Assembly: GCA_001970955.1 (NCBI GenBank)
Contig: MPUH01000438.1
Coordinates: 1-54,234 of the forward strand
DNA: 54,234 nucleotides
DNA from: Stentor coeruleus
Lineage: Eukaryota; Ciliophora; Heterotrichea; Heterotrichida; Stentoridae
Direction of reading: 5' to 3'
The first letter of the stretch is position 1, and every line of letters starts with the position of its first letter. Shown here piece by piece: positions 1-9,271 of the stretch. The notes beneath the pieces are model-generated. The model saw only the letters and a program-made list of their open reading frames with translations, was not told the origin of the DNA and searched no databases. The translations under genes were made by a program, and so were the position numbers.

Positions 1-251
1 ATTATGATATCTTTATAAAAAGCATGCTAACTATTAGTTACGGATACATTGCATATGATAACTTAAAAAAAATTTCTTACAAACTACTTAGAGATCAACT
101 ACAAAAAAATATATGCGAAAAAATTAAAGAATTCCCATATGAAATTCTAAATGCTACTTTAAGGAGAATGCTAGAGGTCGATATTGTAGAAAGGGCTGAA
201 ATTGATGAAATATACAAAGATGCAAAATTTTATGTAGGAATCTTTGATTAA
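1..251 (+). CDS. 3' end of a truncated gene, product unknown
   Basis: The reading frame is open from the first base of the window, so the Met at 24 is probably internal and the gene starts upstream. About 82 codons are visible, ending at TAA 249-251. The peptide is rich in Lys, Glu and Ile and predicted helical, with no motif I recognise with confidence. The spacing of a hydrophobic/Arg segment (LNATLRRMLE) is loosely like the extreme C-terminus of Tc1/mariner-type transposases. A retroelement relic follows, which makes a mobile-element origin possible, but this is speculation. It could equally be an ordinary cellular gene. Confidence 0.4.
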   Translation, partial: YDIFIKSMLTISYGYIAYDNLKKISYKLLRDQLQKNICEKIKEFPYEILNATLRRMLEVDIVERAEIDEIYKDAKFYVGIFD

Positions 252-769
252 TAAGTAATAGTTTAGTAATGCTATTTAACATAATCAAAATTTTATGGTT
301 TCCCAAGTTTGGATTAGTTTAATTAATGCAGATCTGCAAGTATATATGTATAATAAAGATAAAGTAAATGATAAAAATGCCATGATTTTAAATTCTTTTA
401 CATGATTTTTCCACAATTGATATGTTTATACGATAATTCTGTTATTAAATATTTTTATTGTTTCAATTTTCTATAATGGTATTGAATTTTTTCAGGGTGT
501 TTAGTATTATTTTTCTTTTTTGAATGAGTTTAAGTCTCATATTTTTTTTATGATATGATTGAAGCTAATGCTAAAATATTTTTCTCAACTGCTTCTTTAA
601 GACTTCAATGGAGCATATTTCCTGCGCTAGCATTATTTAGATGAAATTAAATCTAAAAAACTTCAAGAAGGTATTATGACCAAAAATAAATGTGGATGAT
701 ACGCAAGTCTGATTTACAAAAGTGACAAATTCTAGCACCAGAAACATAATTAAATCTGTGCTTGGTAAA
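252..769. other. intergenic, no gene seen
   Basis: AT-rich DNA with long T runs on the + strand and frequent stops in all frames. No conserved peptide was found. It may include the decayed 5' part of the retroelement that becomes recognisable near 770. Confidence 0.5.
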
Positions 770-2060
770 TCCCTCAATCTTCTGCACATTTATAGATATC
801 ATGAAAACCTTCAGATTATTAATATTAATCAACTGTTCAAACAATACTGAAAGAAGAGAGTGCAATAATTATGACTGAAAACCCTGGCAAATGGCTTTAG
901 ATAAAGAAAAGTGTCGGACAAGATGACTGTTCATCTCCAATGTGCTTCGATTTTATACCGAACAAGCTTGCATGGGTAATTGAAAAGAGCCCTTATAGAA
1001 TAAAGATATCAAACTACAGGAAAGTAGGAATTTTACTTTATACAAACGATATAGTCTGGTTGCGGACTCTGAAAATGAATTGCAAGGCTTAAGCACAATA
1101 GTTGAGAAATGGCTTACAGATTATAAACTCAACCTCAACTGTTCTAAATTAGAAGTAGTGGTATATGGAGCTGATTATAAGCTACAAATAATAATTAATA
1201 AAAACCAACTTAAAGAAACTGACTCCTAAAATACCTCAGATACATCTCAAGTAAAAGAAAAAGCAGCAAAAAACATATAATCGATAGAGAAACAAAAATG
1301 AAAGGAGCCCTAGACTTCTTTTTAAATATAGTAAACACTGAAAGGAATCCCAACCCAAAAGAAAAAAATCATAGCAAAAGTATGCATAGAATTATATGGG
1401 ACAGAAATTATGATTAATCAAAAAAAGTGCGAAAAAATAATAGAGAACAGAGAATATAGAATATAGAAATACTACAAAGAAAATTTATTAAATCCTTACA
1501 AAAAGCTAATCAAAATGTTGCGAATGAAATGATCATGCTTGTACTAGGCATGATCTCAGTAAGAAGTCTAATGGATCTAAGATTACTAAAATTCAGACAA
1601 AGAATATATCAAGAAAAGGATAAATTAAACGAAGCAATGCATATAGAAAATAAAAATAGAAACCTCCCATGGGAAAAAATATGCAAAGAAGTCATGTCCA
1701 AATACAAAATTGAAGATTATAAAGAGACTAATAATAACAACAAATGGCTAAAGGCATCTGCTAAAAAAATAAAAGAAACAAATATAGAACAACAAAAGGA
1801 GATACTAAAAATAAAATAAATAGAACTATACCTAGCCACCATGAAAGATAGAAACACAGAAATGTTACCATACCGAACTTATAACTCAAACATGGCTTTA
1901 GGGCAGGACTGATTTTCCAAATGAGACATCAAAGCTTGGATCAAAAATGCCCTTACTGTCAACATTGGGCAGAAAACGAAAAACACGCTATTAAAGATTG
2001 TAATGAATACAAAACTGAAAGATATGAAATAGAAAACAAACTCAAAAAATATGCGAATTA
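770..2060 (+). mobile_element. decayed non-LTR (LINE-type) retrotransposon, reverse transcriptase and C-terminal zinc motif
   Basis: Pieces of one reverse-transcriptase ORF can be followed in order through several frameshifts and stops. Near 780-812 there is an RT domain A-like peptide (FCTFIDIMKTF). At 910-1056 comes a segment corresponding to the family's GVRQGCPLSP...YADDIV region, here GVGQDDCSSPMCFDF and LLYTNDIV, so the YADD catalytic box has become YTND. At 1059-1230 there is VADSENELQ...KWLTDYKLNLN, the region after the catalytic box. The frame at 1529-1819 has MIMLVLGMISVRSLMDLR, like the LINE C-terminal helical region. Near 1950-2000 a Cys/His motif (CPYCQHWAENEKHAIKDC) matches the terminal zinc motif of such elements. 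It is dead: many stops and lost active-site Asp. No target-site duplication or poly(A) tail was identified, so both ends are approximate. Confidence 0.8.
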
Positions 2061-2095
2061 AGAAACTAATTTTTTTTCATTATCTCATATCGTTT

Positions 2096-2214
2096 ATGGG
2101 ATGAAGAATTTGAAAAAACACTTAGAGAAAAAAAGACAAACGAGAAATAATCAANATGGGATGAAGAATTTGAAAAAACACTTAGAGAAAAAAAGACAAA
2201 CGAGAAATAATCAA
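2096..2214. repeat. 59-bp direct duplication around a single N (2155)
   Basis: Bases 2096-2154 are repeated exactly at 2156-2214 with one N between. The same layout occurs at eight other places in the window, so this is best read as two unmerged contig ends rather than a biological repeat. Confidence 0.9.
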
Positions 2215-2360
2215 GATCGATAGAGAAATAAAACCTTGCCACGAAAATATACTATAAAAGAAGAAAATTAATAAAGGCTGGACAATAGTCAAGCGATAAT
2301 TCCTAACTAATACTATATAAAATGATATATTTTTAGCCAAATCATGCTAAATGAAATTAT

Positions 2361-2759
2361 TTAGTTTCTTCTACCTTCAACCAAAACGATATGATAACCT
2401 TCACTGGTTCTAAAAGGCTCACTCATTGTTCCAGGTTCAAGGCCAAAAGCAACTTCCTGAAAAGCTCCAATCATTTTGCCACGAGGAAACCATCCTAAAT
2501 CACCTCCTTTTTTAGCTGTTGAGCATTCAGAGAATTGTTCAGCGGCCCTTCCGAATTCTGCAGGACTAGGACGATTTCCTGACTGTGACTTAAGAAGATT
2601 TAATGCTTCAAGTATTTTTGACTGTTTTTCACAGAGTATATGCCTAGCTTTAACAAAGCTAAATGATCTTTACTTGCAAGTTTTAAGCTTTCCAGGAGCT
2701 TTTTTTTCTTCTTCTTGAGGCTCGTTATTTTTAGACTTCTGCTTTTTCCCTTTAGGCAT
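2361..2759 (-). CDS. PIN4: PIN4-type parvulin peptidyl-prolyl cis-trans isomerase
   Basis: The protein is 127 aa after removal of a 15-nt intron at 2659-2673. A short Lys-rich N-terminus (MPKGKKQKSKNNE) leads into a single rotamase domain. Diagnostic stretches are KARHILCEKQSKILEAL, KKGGDLGWFPRG, GAFQEVAFGLEPG and the C-terminal GYHIVLVEGRRN. Order and spacing match eukaryotic PIN4/Par14, which is about 130 aa, catalyses prolyl bond isomerisation and is linked to ribosome biogenesis and chromatin. The basic tail is typical. There is no WW domain, so it is not PIN1. The ATG lies right after a TATATATAA stretch. The phosphatase-like gene diverges from it with only about 39 bp between start codons. 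Confidence 0.9.
2659..2673 (-). other. 15-nt intron in the parvulin gene
   Basis: Sense sequence GTAAAGATCATTTAG. Removing it joins ...KTCN to FVKARHILCEK, restoring the family sequence. Retention gives AAG TAA, an immediate stop. A is at intron position 10. Confidence 0.95.
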
Positions 2760-2798
2760 TTATATATAATAATCATATCTCAATATCATTGCTTTAAT

Positions 2799-3617
2799 AT
2801 GGTTGCTTATAATATTTTTTCAATGGAAATGGCTCAAAGCATGCAAAAACTCGCTCATTATAGAAAAAATCCAAGGGTCAGAACACATGAACCCTTATCG
2901 GTGCACCCAAAAACCAATATATCAAGTGTGGACTTGTTAGAAAAAATCATGGAGAATCTTCCGGAGAGTGAACAAAAACAATTGGAAAAATTTACTGAGG
3001 TTTGCAGAGAAAACTCACATTCTCCGATACCGTCACCGATAAAAAATCAAAGGAGATCAGATATAACTCAGGGGATAATTAAATCGAAGCTTGAAAAATT
3101 GAAAACTTATCACTGTTCATTTAAAGGGTTTAATAAGGATATTAAGCCAAATAGTGGCTTAGTATACGAGGTACAACTCTCAGACCTAAATTCTACAGAT
3201 ACATACCTATACAGTCTATACATCGGCAACACATCATTTGCTAATAATTCCTCACTCCTTCTAAAACACATGATTCAAGGTATTATCACAATTGGTGATG
3301 AACACGAGATAGAGAAGTACTCCAGCATTTCTAACGGGTATTTTGTTGTACCTACTACTACAGAAAATTTTGTATGGGAAACTTCAAAGCTTGTATTTAA
3401 GCCTCTTGATATAATGTTGACAAAAGGCAATGTTCTTATACATTGTCAGAGTGGAGTATCTTTAGCACCAGTTATAGCGATGATATTCTTGATAAAAAAA
3501 TTCAATTTGACATATTCACAAGCTAGAGAAAAAGTCACACAAAATATTACGGATGTCGCTATACTAGCACAGCATGAGAGGGATTTGAAGCATTTAGAGA
3601 GAATTGTCATATGTTGA
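2799..3617 (+). CDS. dual-specificity phosphatase-like protein, probably catalytically dead
   Basis: The protein is 272 aa from ATG 2799; ATG 2823 is an equally good start. The N-terminal half (about residues 1-110) is polar and Ser/Pro-rich. The C-terminal half resembles the DSP/PTP fold: a strand pair (YLYSLYIGNTSFANN), ITIGDEHEI, a FVVPTTTEN stretch and a P-loop-like HCQSGVSLAPVIAMIFL followed by helices. Active phosphatases need HC-x5-R. Here the Cys (about residue 216) is present but the Arg position is Leu (about 222), and the usual Ser/Arg pair is missing. I infer a pseudophosphatase that may bind phosphoproteins. The gene ends TGA TAA. Its start diverges from the parvulin gene 39 bp away, so the two probably share a promoter. 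Confidence 0.75.
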   Translation: MVAYNIFSMEMAQSMQKLAHYRKNPRVRTHEPLSVHPKTNISSVDLLEKIMENLPESEQKQLEKFTEVCRENSHSPIPSPIKNQRRSDITQGIIKSKLEKLKTYHCSFKGFNKDIKPNSGLVYEVQLSDLNSTDTYLYSLYIGNTSFANNSSLLLKHMIQGIITIGDEHEIEKYSSISNGYFVVPTTTENFVWETSKLVFKPLDIMLTKGNVLIHCQSGVSLAPVIAMIFLIKKFNLTYSQAREKVTQNITDVAILAQHERDLKHLERIVIC

Positions 3618-5028
3618 TAAAGTTAATAGAATGTTTATAATAGGAATGCAGACAAGGGAGATGCTAGGTCGCTAGCGTTAAAGAGGGCCTTTGTTTTAAG
3701 TTTAAATAAGCAGAAAGATGGATTTAATACGAGATTGTTTATGTGTTTAGTTTATTGAATGAGTTTAGTTGTAGAATGTGGAGCTAAGTAATGGAATTTT
3801 TATAGAGCTTGATTTCATACTTAGGGTTAGAGAAATGAATGAATATTTTTGGTTTATTTATTGTATTATGAAATAATAGTGGATTACTATAAACCAATTC
3901 TAAGCTTTAAATAAGAGTTTTTATATGAGTAATAATATTTACAAAGGCTTAGTTAAATTTATAAAAAATATATTGTTCGTTGTAGTTTTAGTTAGATATA
4001 TATAAAGATTATTATTTAGGAAAAAATATATTGTTCGTTGTAGTTTTGTGTAGTAATATGGGAAATATTTTTCTGATGATCTAAACATAATCTTCTTATG
4101 AAAGGTGAAATATTAATTATATAGTATGGTTGCTTCAAAGCTTAGTAACAAATAAAAGCTGGCCTTATTTAAGATGCTAATATACTTTTTACTATTTATT
4201 ATAACTTGCAATATACAGAAGTTGATGATTATACAATCAGAAGTAATGATAAACCAACAGAAATAAACTTCTATTAATTAAACCTGAATTGAATTTAAAA
4301 TGCATGATGCTTTTCTATATAGTAACTATGCTTTGCCAAAAGTTATATATACTATAAGTTATATTGAAGATAATTTTGCATTTTATTCCTTATACTCCTT
4401 TATATAACTACTATTAATATGCATATTATAAATTTTGATAATGCTAAATAGCCTAAATGCAAAAAAAGTAAATCATTCAATATAATTAAATAGTAATCAT
4501 ATTTATCTTAAGCATTTAGCTGATATACAAAACTAACTTAAAAGCATACTACTATAATTACTATATATAATAGCGTATTTTCATAAAATTTCCCTTTTCT
4601 TAGTTAATCATTTTTAATATCTTAATATCGAAGCATAGTCGGAATATATCATTTACAAATATCATCATAGCAATTTTATATCTTAATTCCTATGTACCAT
4701 ATTTCTGTTTAGCTTATCTAAAATAATTCATTCTAGTTGTATTATTAACTATATACATATTAATAGCTTATATATAAAATATTTATCTTATCTTAAATTT
4801 ATTATTCAAATAATAAAATTTTATGAAATTAGCAACGAACTTTGTTTATTTCAAAATCATCTCATCTAGATAAGGATGCTAAGAATATGAATGAGAAATA
4901 CTAACAAAGGATAATAAAGACTATCCTTAATGAATTAATATGTTTGAAAAGAATAAAATTTAGAATATTTCAATATTTTCTGCATGGCCAGCTATTTTAA
5001 ACTTTAAAAGCTAACACCATTCAGAACC
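3618..5028. other. 1.4-kb gene-free AT-rich region
   Basis: No open frame of useful length with conserved sequence was found on either strand. It contains one 27-bp direct repeat (3963-3989 and 4021-4047). The region holds the 3' flank of the phosphatase-like gene and the promoter of the carboxypeptidase gene. Confidence 0.6.
3963..4047. repeat. 27-bp direct repeat, two copies 58 bp apart
   Basis: The block beginning AAAAAATATATTGTTCG at 3963-3989 recurs exactly at 4021-4047. There is no N between the copies, so an assembly join is not needed to explain it. No function is apparent. Confidence 0.85.
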
Positions 5029-7101
5029 ATGATAAAATCAATAGACTTAGCGTTTAAAGTGTTTATAGTAATTATTATGATTACTACATCATCTTACATC
5101 ATTTGCGACAACTCTTCTGTTGACATGAACTCACAAGACCTAAGTAAGAGAAATTCCCCTCTGCCAATGATAAACATCTCAACTGAAGTACACCCAATAA
5201 ATTACCAACAGCTTGAATCAAAACTCGTCTACATCAACAACAATATAAGAAATCCATTAGCCTCAATGCCCCTATTCAGAAACTATCTAGACGAGATTAC
5301 AAAAGCTAAAATATCAATGATCAATACAAAAGATTTACTTAATTTCTATAAAGCAAGAATTGAAGAAGATTCTCAATGCCCTAAAGCAAAAATTGCTAAC
5401 ATAGAATTTTCTAGTAATTTTGAATCTGGGAACTTACAAAGAGTTTATCAGCATAAAGATAATGAGTATGTATTAATATTACATGAAGATTATGGAAATC
5501 CAAAATATACTCAATGGTTTTATTTTAATGCACGATCAAGGTATCAGGAAAAAGTTAGATTTCATATAGTTAATATATCGAAAAAAGATGATGGACTTAT
5601 GCAAGGTATGCAAATTGTTATTAAGAGGGGCTCGGAATGGGAAAGAGGAGGAGAAGATACTATTTTTAGAGAGGCATCGGAGTTTTATGAATATTTAGAC
5701 CCTACAAATTTGTATGCTCTTTCGTTCACGTATAGTTTTCAAGACACCTATACAGTTTCTTTTGCGTATAGTTTTCCATACACACATACCCAAGTTACAG
5801 AATGGCTTCATAATGTGAGTAATTTCAACCATGATATATGCCAAATTACCCCTCTCTGCAAAACCTTATCAGGAGCTACTTGCGAGATGATTACAATTAC
5901 AAGCGAAATCAATCTCTATACTGATCTCAAAAAAACCCAAATCAGCGAAAAAAAAGCTGTTTTTTTCATGGGGCGTGTCCACCCAAGTGAAAGCCCATCT
6001 TCCTACATAGTCCAAGGTCTTGTTAATTTCCTAACCAGCAAATCTTTCGAAGCTCGCACCCTACGTAAAAACTTCGTATTTAAAATAATTCCCATGATCA
6101 ACCCAGATGGAGTCAGATACGGGAATAGTCGATGCTCATTATTAGGAATAGATCTTAATAGAAGATGGGCTGAAGCTAATGAAATTTTACATCCTGAGAT
6201 CTATTCGGCAAAAGAACTTATAAAATCAACAAAAGAAATGCATGAAGTTGTCATGTACTGTGATATTCATAGCCATGCGAAAAAGAGAAATGTTTTTATG
6301 TATGGTTGTAGGATAAGCCATCCTGATAAAGTAATGAAGAAAAAAAACTTAATGGCAAAAATGATACCTATGTTACTTGATAAAAAGAATTCAAATTTCT
6401 CATATAAAGATAGCCATTTTAAAATGGATAAAGATAAAGAATCGACTGGGAGAATTGTTGTTTATAAAGAAATGGGAGTTGTTAATAGTTATACATTGGA
6501 GACTAGCTTTTTTGGGAAAGATAATGGAGAGAGTTTTAAGGTTGAAAATTGGGAAGGAATTGGTGCGGATTTGGCTTTGATGTGTTTAAATCTTATAAGC
6601 CCACTTGCTATTAAAGCTGGGATGCGTTGTGCTCTTGAATGGTACAAAAAGCAAAAAAGCTATAAGAAAAAACATAACAAGCCATCAAAGTCTAAAGCTA
6701 AACGCTTCAAGACTCATAAAAATAGTGTAGAATTCCAACAAGAAATAAATGAGTCTTCTTCTGATGATATTGATTCACAAAATGACTGCGAAAAACTACC
6801 TCAAATCCAGTCTCCACATAAAAAACTATTAAAAGTTGCTTCATTAAGCTCAGTAATAAAAAAAGAAAAACCTTTAAATATAATATATCAAAAAAAACAA
6901 AAGCCAGGTAAATCACAAAGGAATGTTAAAGGGTCTCTTGAAAGTGTTCAGTCAAGGAAAGTTATTGAAACTTTTCCTTCGTTAGATATTTTTGTAGATA
7001 AAAAGAAAGCCAGTGAGTTAAAAACAAAGCTTGCGATGACAAATTTTAAGGTTAAAGAACCAAGTGAAAGACTTCCTGCGATCAAGTTAGGGTTTATATA
7101 A
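5029..7101 (+). CDS. M14 cytosolic-carboxypeptidase (CCP/AGBL)-type tubulin deglutamylase
   Basis: 690 aa. The M14B/CCP layout is clear. A beta-rich N-terminal domain (about 120-260; FESGNLQRVYQH, QWFYFNARS, FAYSFPYTHT) precedes the zinc carboxypeptidase domain (about 290-540). Visible active-site parts are RVHPSES (zinc ligands H318 and E321), NPDGVRYGNSRCSLLGIDLNRRW, DIHSHAKK (ligand H414) and YTLETSFFG (catalytic E491). The family removes glutamates from tubulin C-termini in cilia and cortical microtubules. The C-terminal 120 aa are Lys/Ser-rich and low complexity. Oddly for a cytosolic family, residues 1-27 form a hydrophobic signal-like segment (FKVFIVIIMITTSSYIIC). The start codon is the first ATG after upstream stops. 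Confidence 0.9.
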   Translation: MIKSIDLAFKVFIVIIMITTSSYIICDNSSVDMNSQDLSKRNSPLPMINISTEVHPINYQQLESKLVYINNNIRNPLASMPLFRNYLDEITKAKISMINTKDLLNFYKARIEEDSQCPKAKIANIEFSSNFESGNLQRVYQHKDNEYVLILHEDYGNPKYTQWFYFNARSRYQEKVRFHIVNISKKDDGLMQGMQIVIKRGSEWERGGEDTIFREASEFYEYLDPTNLYALSFTYSFQDTYTVSFAYSFPYTHTQVTEWLHNVSNFNHDICQITPLCKTLSGATCEMITITSEINLYTDLKKTQISEKKAVFFMGRVHPSESPSSYIVQGLVNFLTSKSFEARTLRKNFVFKIIPMINPDGVRYGNSRCSLLGIDLNRRWAEANEILHPEIYSAKELIKSTKEMHEVVMYCDIHSHAKKRNVFMYGCRISHPDKVMKKKNLMAKMIPMLLDKKNSNFSYKDSHFKMDKDKESTGRIVVYKEMGVVNSYTLETSFFGKDNGESFKVENWEGIGADLALMCLNLISPLAIKAGMRCALEWYKKQKSYKKKHNKPSKSKAKRFKTHKNSVEFQQEINESSSDDIDSQNDCEKLPQIQSPHKKLLKVASLSSVIKKEKPLNIIYQKKQKPGKSQRNVKGSLESVQSRKVIETFPSLDIFVDKKKASELKTKLAMTNFKVKEPSERLPAIKLGFI

Positions 7102-7309
7102 TCCTTATTTTTAGATAAATTATATGGCTTTTTTGAAGATTATTCTTAAGTTATAATATTCAAAAAGTGTATTATCTCTAAGAAAAGCCACCTTTTAACC
7201 TGAATCCTACATTCCTCTCTCAAAAATCCTAAAAATTCCTTTATAAACACAATAGCAAACCTTACATAAAAATCACTCAAAAACCATATAATTTATGTAA
7301 TCTACTAAA

Positions 7310-9271
7310 TTAATCTTTAAATGTAGCCTCTTCAGCATTAAGAGCTACAGTAAGTTCTCTAAACTTCGGACGTTTCTCATAATCTACAACAATCATAGCT
7401 TTCAATATCATCTTAACATCCTCTCTTTCTACCTCATTATCAATCAACTCATACATATTCCTCTGTAAACTACTAGAACTAGCATTCCACGCTGATTGAT
7501 CCGTCTTGGTAATCATTCTCAAAAATGTAAGTCCAAGCGAGTAAACATCACTCTTATTATAATTAACCCCTTTCTTAGATACATTCAAATGTAAATCCCT
7601 TAATTCAGGGGAAATATAAATCATAGTCCCAGCAAGATTTGCATTTGTATTAGTTACAGTAACCCCATAAGCATTTCTTTCGATTTTTTTCGACACATCA
7701 AAATCCGCGATTTTATAAATTTCACACCCATTTTCATCATCTGTTATAAAAATGTTATCAGGTTTCAAATCCCTGTGGCTTATATCTTTAGCATTAAGCT
7801 CACACATTGCTGGGATTAGTTCTTTGGCAGCAATAAGAACTTGTTCTTCTCTTATATGCTTTGGAGCATTTTCTCTTTCCCAAAGGTCAATTTTTTGTTT
7901 TAATGTATATTTAGCAAGTTCCATTATAAGATTATATCTGAATGAACCTTCATATGTATCCCAAAATGCACCATAAAGTTTGAGATAATTTCTATAATAT
8001 GCCATAATTGCCATATATTCTGATTGGTTTTCAAGATTTAAGTCTTTAATATTGGTATAATTGCATTTAACTGCAACAAGGAGTTCTTTGCCTTGGAAAG
8101 TTATAAGACATTTGAAGACTTCTAGATGCTTTTCATGGTTTTTGAAAAATGTGATTCTTTCGAGTTTTTTTATTTGGTCCCAAGAGGTTATAGGCAAGTT
8201 TTTAAGTATGTCTTGAGCTTCGGTAAGATGAGTGAAGTCGTCAAATCCTGGGGTTTCTTGAAAATATTTTTCTTCTTCAGTTTGAGGAGGTACGATAGGA
8301 ACTTCACTATTACCGCTGCCAATAATGATTGGGCTTTCAAGGTTATTAAAGTTTTCTTGCTGAATTTCGGGAGAATTCTTTTGGGTTGAATCTTCGGAAG
8401 GTAAGTTTTCGATACTTTCGAGCTGAATTTCAATAGAATTTTTTGGGGTTAAGTCTTCAGAAGATAAGTTTTCGAGGTAGTGATCTAGTTTGAAGATTTG
8501 AGAAAAGTGTCTGATAGACTCTTCGGCTGATTGGCTGAATGGGAATGATTTTACTGTGTAGAGAGATTTTTGCAGGGTTTCTAAGGATTCAAGCTTACAA
8601 TTTAATTTCATGTCATCTGGTAGTAAATTTGCTATTTCGTTGAGGGCTAGTCTGTTTTTAAGCTTATCTGTTAGGCTTTCAATTAAAATACTTAGGTCTG
8701 CCATGCAAGCGAAATCTTTGAGTTGGTTCAGCAGTTCAGACAAATATCCAACTTCATCTCTTGAGATGTCCACAATATAGCTTATCTGCAGAAAAATCGC
8801 ATTGGTCACATTTACTTTATTCTGAGCTTCAAGTCTCTCAGCAATACTTAAGTATTTTTTGAGATCAGCTAATTTTGTTTTTTGAGCTATTTCATTGCAT
8901 ATATTCGACCAGATAATTTCATAATAAAAATCTTTATCGAACCCTTCAATGTTTATCTCATCAAGAACCTGGACGATTTTCATAGTATCACCTGATTTTA
9001 TTTCTAATAAAAACTCAGTTAGTTTTATAAAGTTTAGATAAACTTTAAATATTTCTTTTACTTCATTAGGTATTTGAGCTGATTCAATACTTGTTAGGAT
9101 TTGTTCAGCTACTTGAGATGAAATTTTTTTAGCAAAAAAAGAGTCAATAGTTGAGATTAAGTCTGCTGATAAACCAGATTTATCGAAAAAATTTGGGTCT
9201 TGAAGTTTTGGCTTGAGGTGCGCTTCAGCGTATATAAATGGTAATATTATCTGATATGATGAGGTGCTCAT
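7310..9271 (-). CDS. protein kinase with helical N-terminus and DFD motif
   Basis: 653 aa. Residues 1-250 are predicted helical, with no recognised domain. About 265-310 hold an imperfect duplication (NLSSEDLTPKNSIEIQ / NLPSEDSTQKNSPEIQ). The kinase domain spans about 355-645. It has VAVK for the ATP-binding Lys, HRDLKPDN for the catalytic loop near residue 500, ADFDVSKK where kinases have DFG, ISPE for the APE motif, and KSDVYSLGLTF for subdomain IX. A glycine-rich loop is not obvious. With Lys, Asp and Asn present the enzyme is probably active; the DFG-to-DFD change alters the metal-binding loop. Ciliates have very large, divergent kinomes and I cannot assign a subfamily. Convergent with the carboxypeptidase gene. 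Confidence 0.88.
   Translation of the reverse strand: MSTSSYQIILPFIYAEAHLKPKLQDPNFFDKSGLSADLISTIDSFFAKKISSQVAEQILTSIESAQIPNEVKEIFKVYLNFIKLTEFLLEIKSGDTMKIVQVLDEINIEGFDKDFYYEIIWSNICNEIAQKTKLADLKKYLSIAERLEAQNKVNVTNAIFLQISYIVDISRDEVGYLSELLNQLKDFACMADLSILIESLTDKLKNRLALNEIANLLPDDMKLNCKLESLETLQKSLYTVKSFPFSQSAEESIRHFSQIFKLDHYLENLSSEDLTPKNSIEIQLESIENLPSEDSTQKNSPEIQQENFNNLESPIIIGSGNSEVPIVPPQTEEEKYFQETPGFDDFTHLTEAQDILKNLPITSWDQIKKLERITFFKNHEKHLEVFKCLITFQGKELLVAVKCNYTNIKDLNLENQSEYMAIMAYYRNYLKLYGAFWDTYEGSFRYNLIMELAKYTLKQKIDLWERENAPKHIREEQVLIAAKELIPAMCELNAKDISHRDLKPDNIFITDDENGCEIYKIADFDVSKKIERNAYGVTVTNTNANLAGTMIYISPELRDLHLNVSKKGVNYNKSDVYSLGLTFLRMITKTDQSAWNASSSSLQRNMYELIDNEVEREDVKMILKAMIVVDYEKRPKFRELTVALNAEEATFKD

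Noticed and set aside
674..865. Minus-strand frame of 63 codons
   Set aside because: Antisense to recognisable retroelement sequence; no conserved features of its own.
2476..2718. Plus-strand open frame of 80 codons, Pro/Ser-rich
   Set aside because: It is the antisense shadow of the parvulin gene, whose conserved domain lies on the minus strand.
4165..4660. Stop-punctuated frame that reads somewhat like protein
   Set aside because: Stops occur about once per 14 codons, which is close to chance for DNA this AT-rich.
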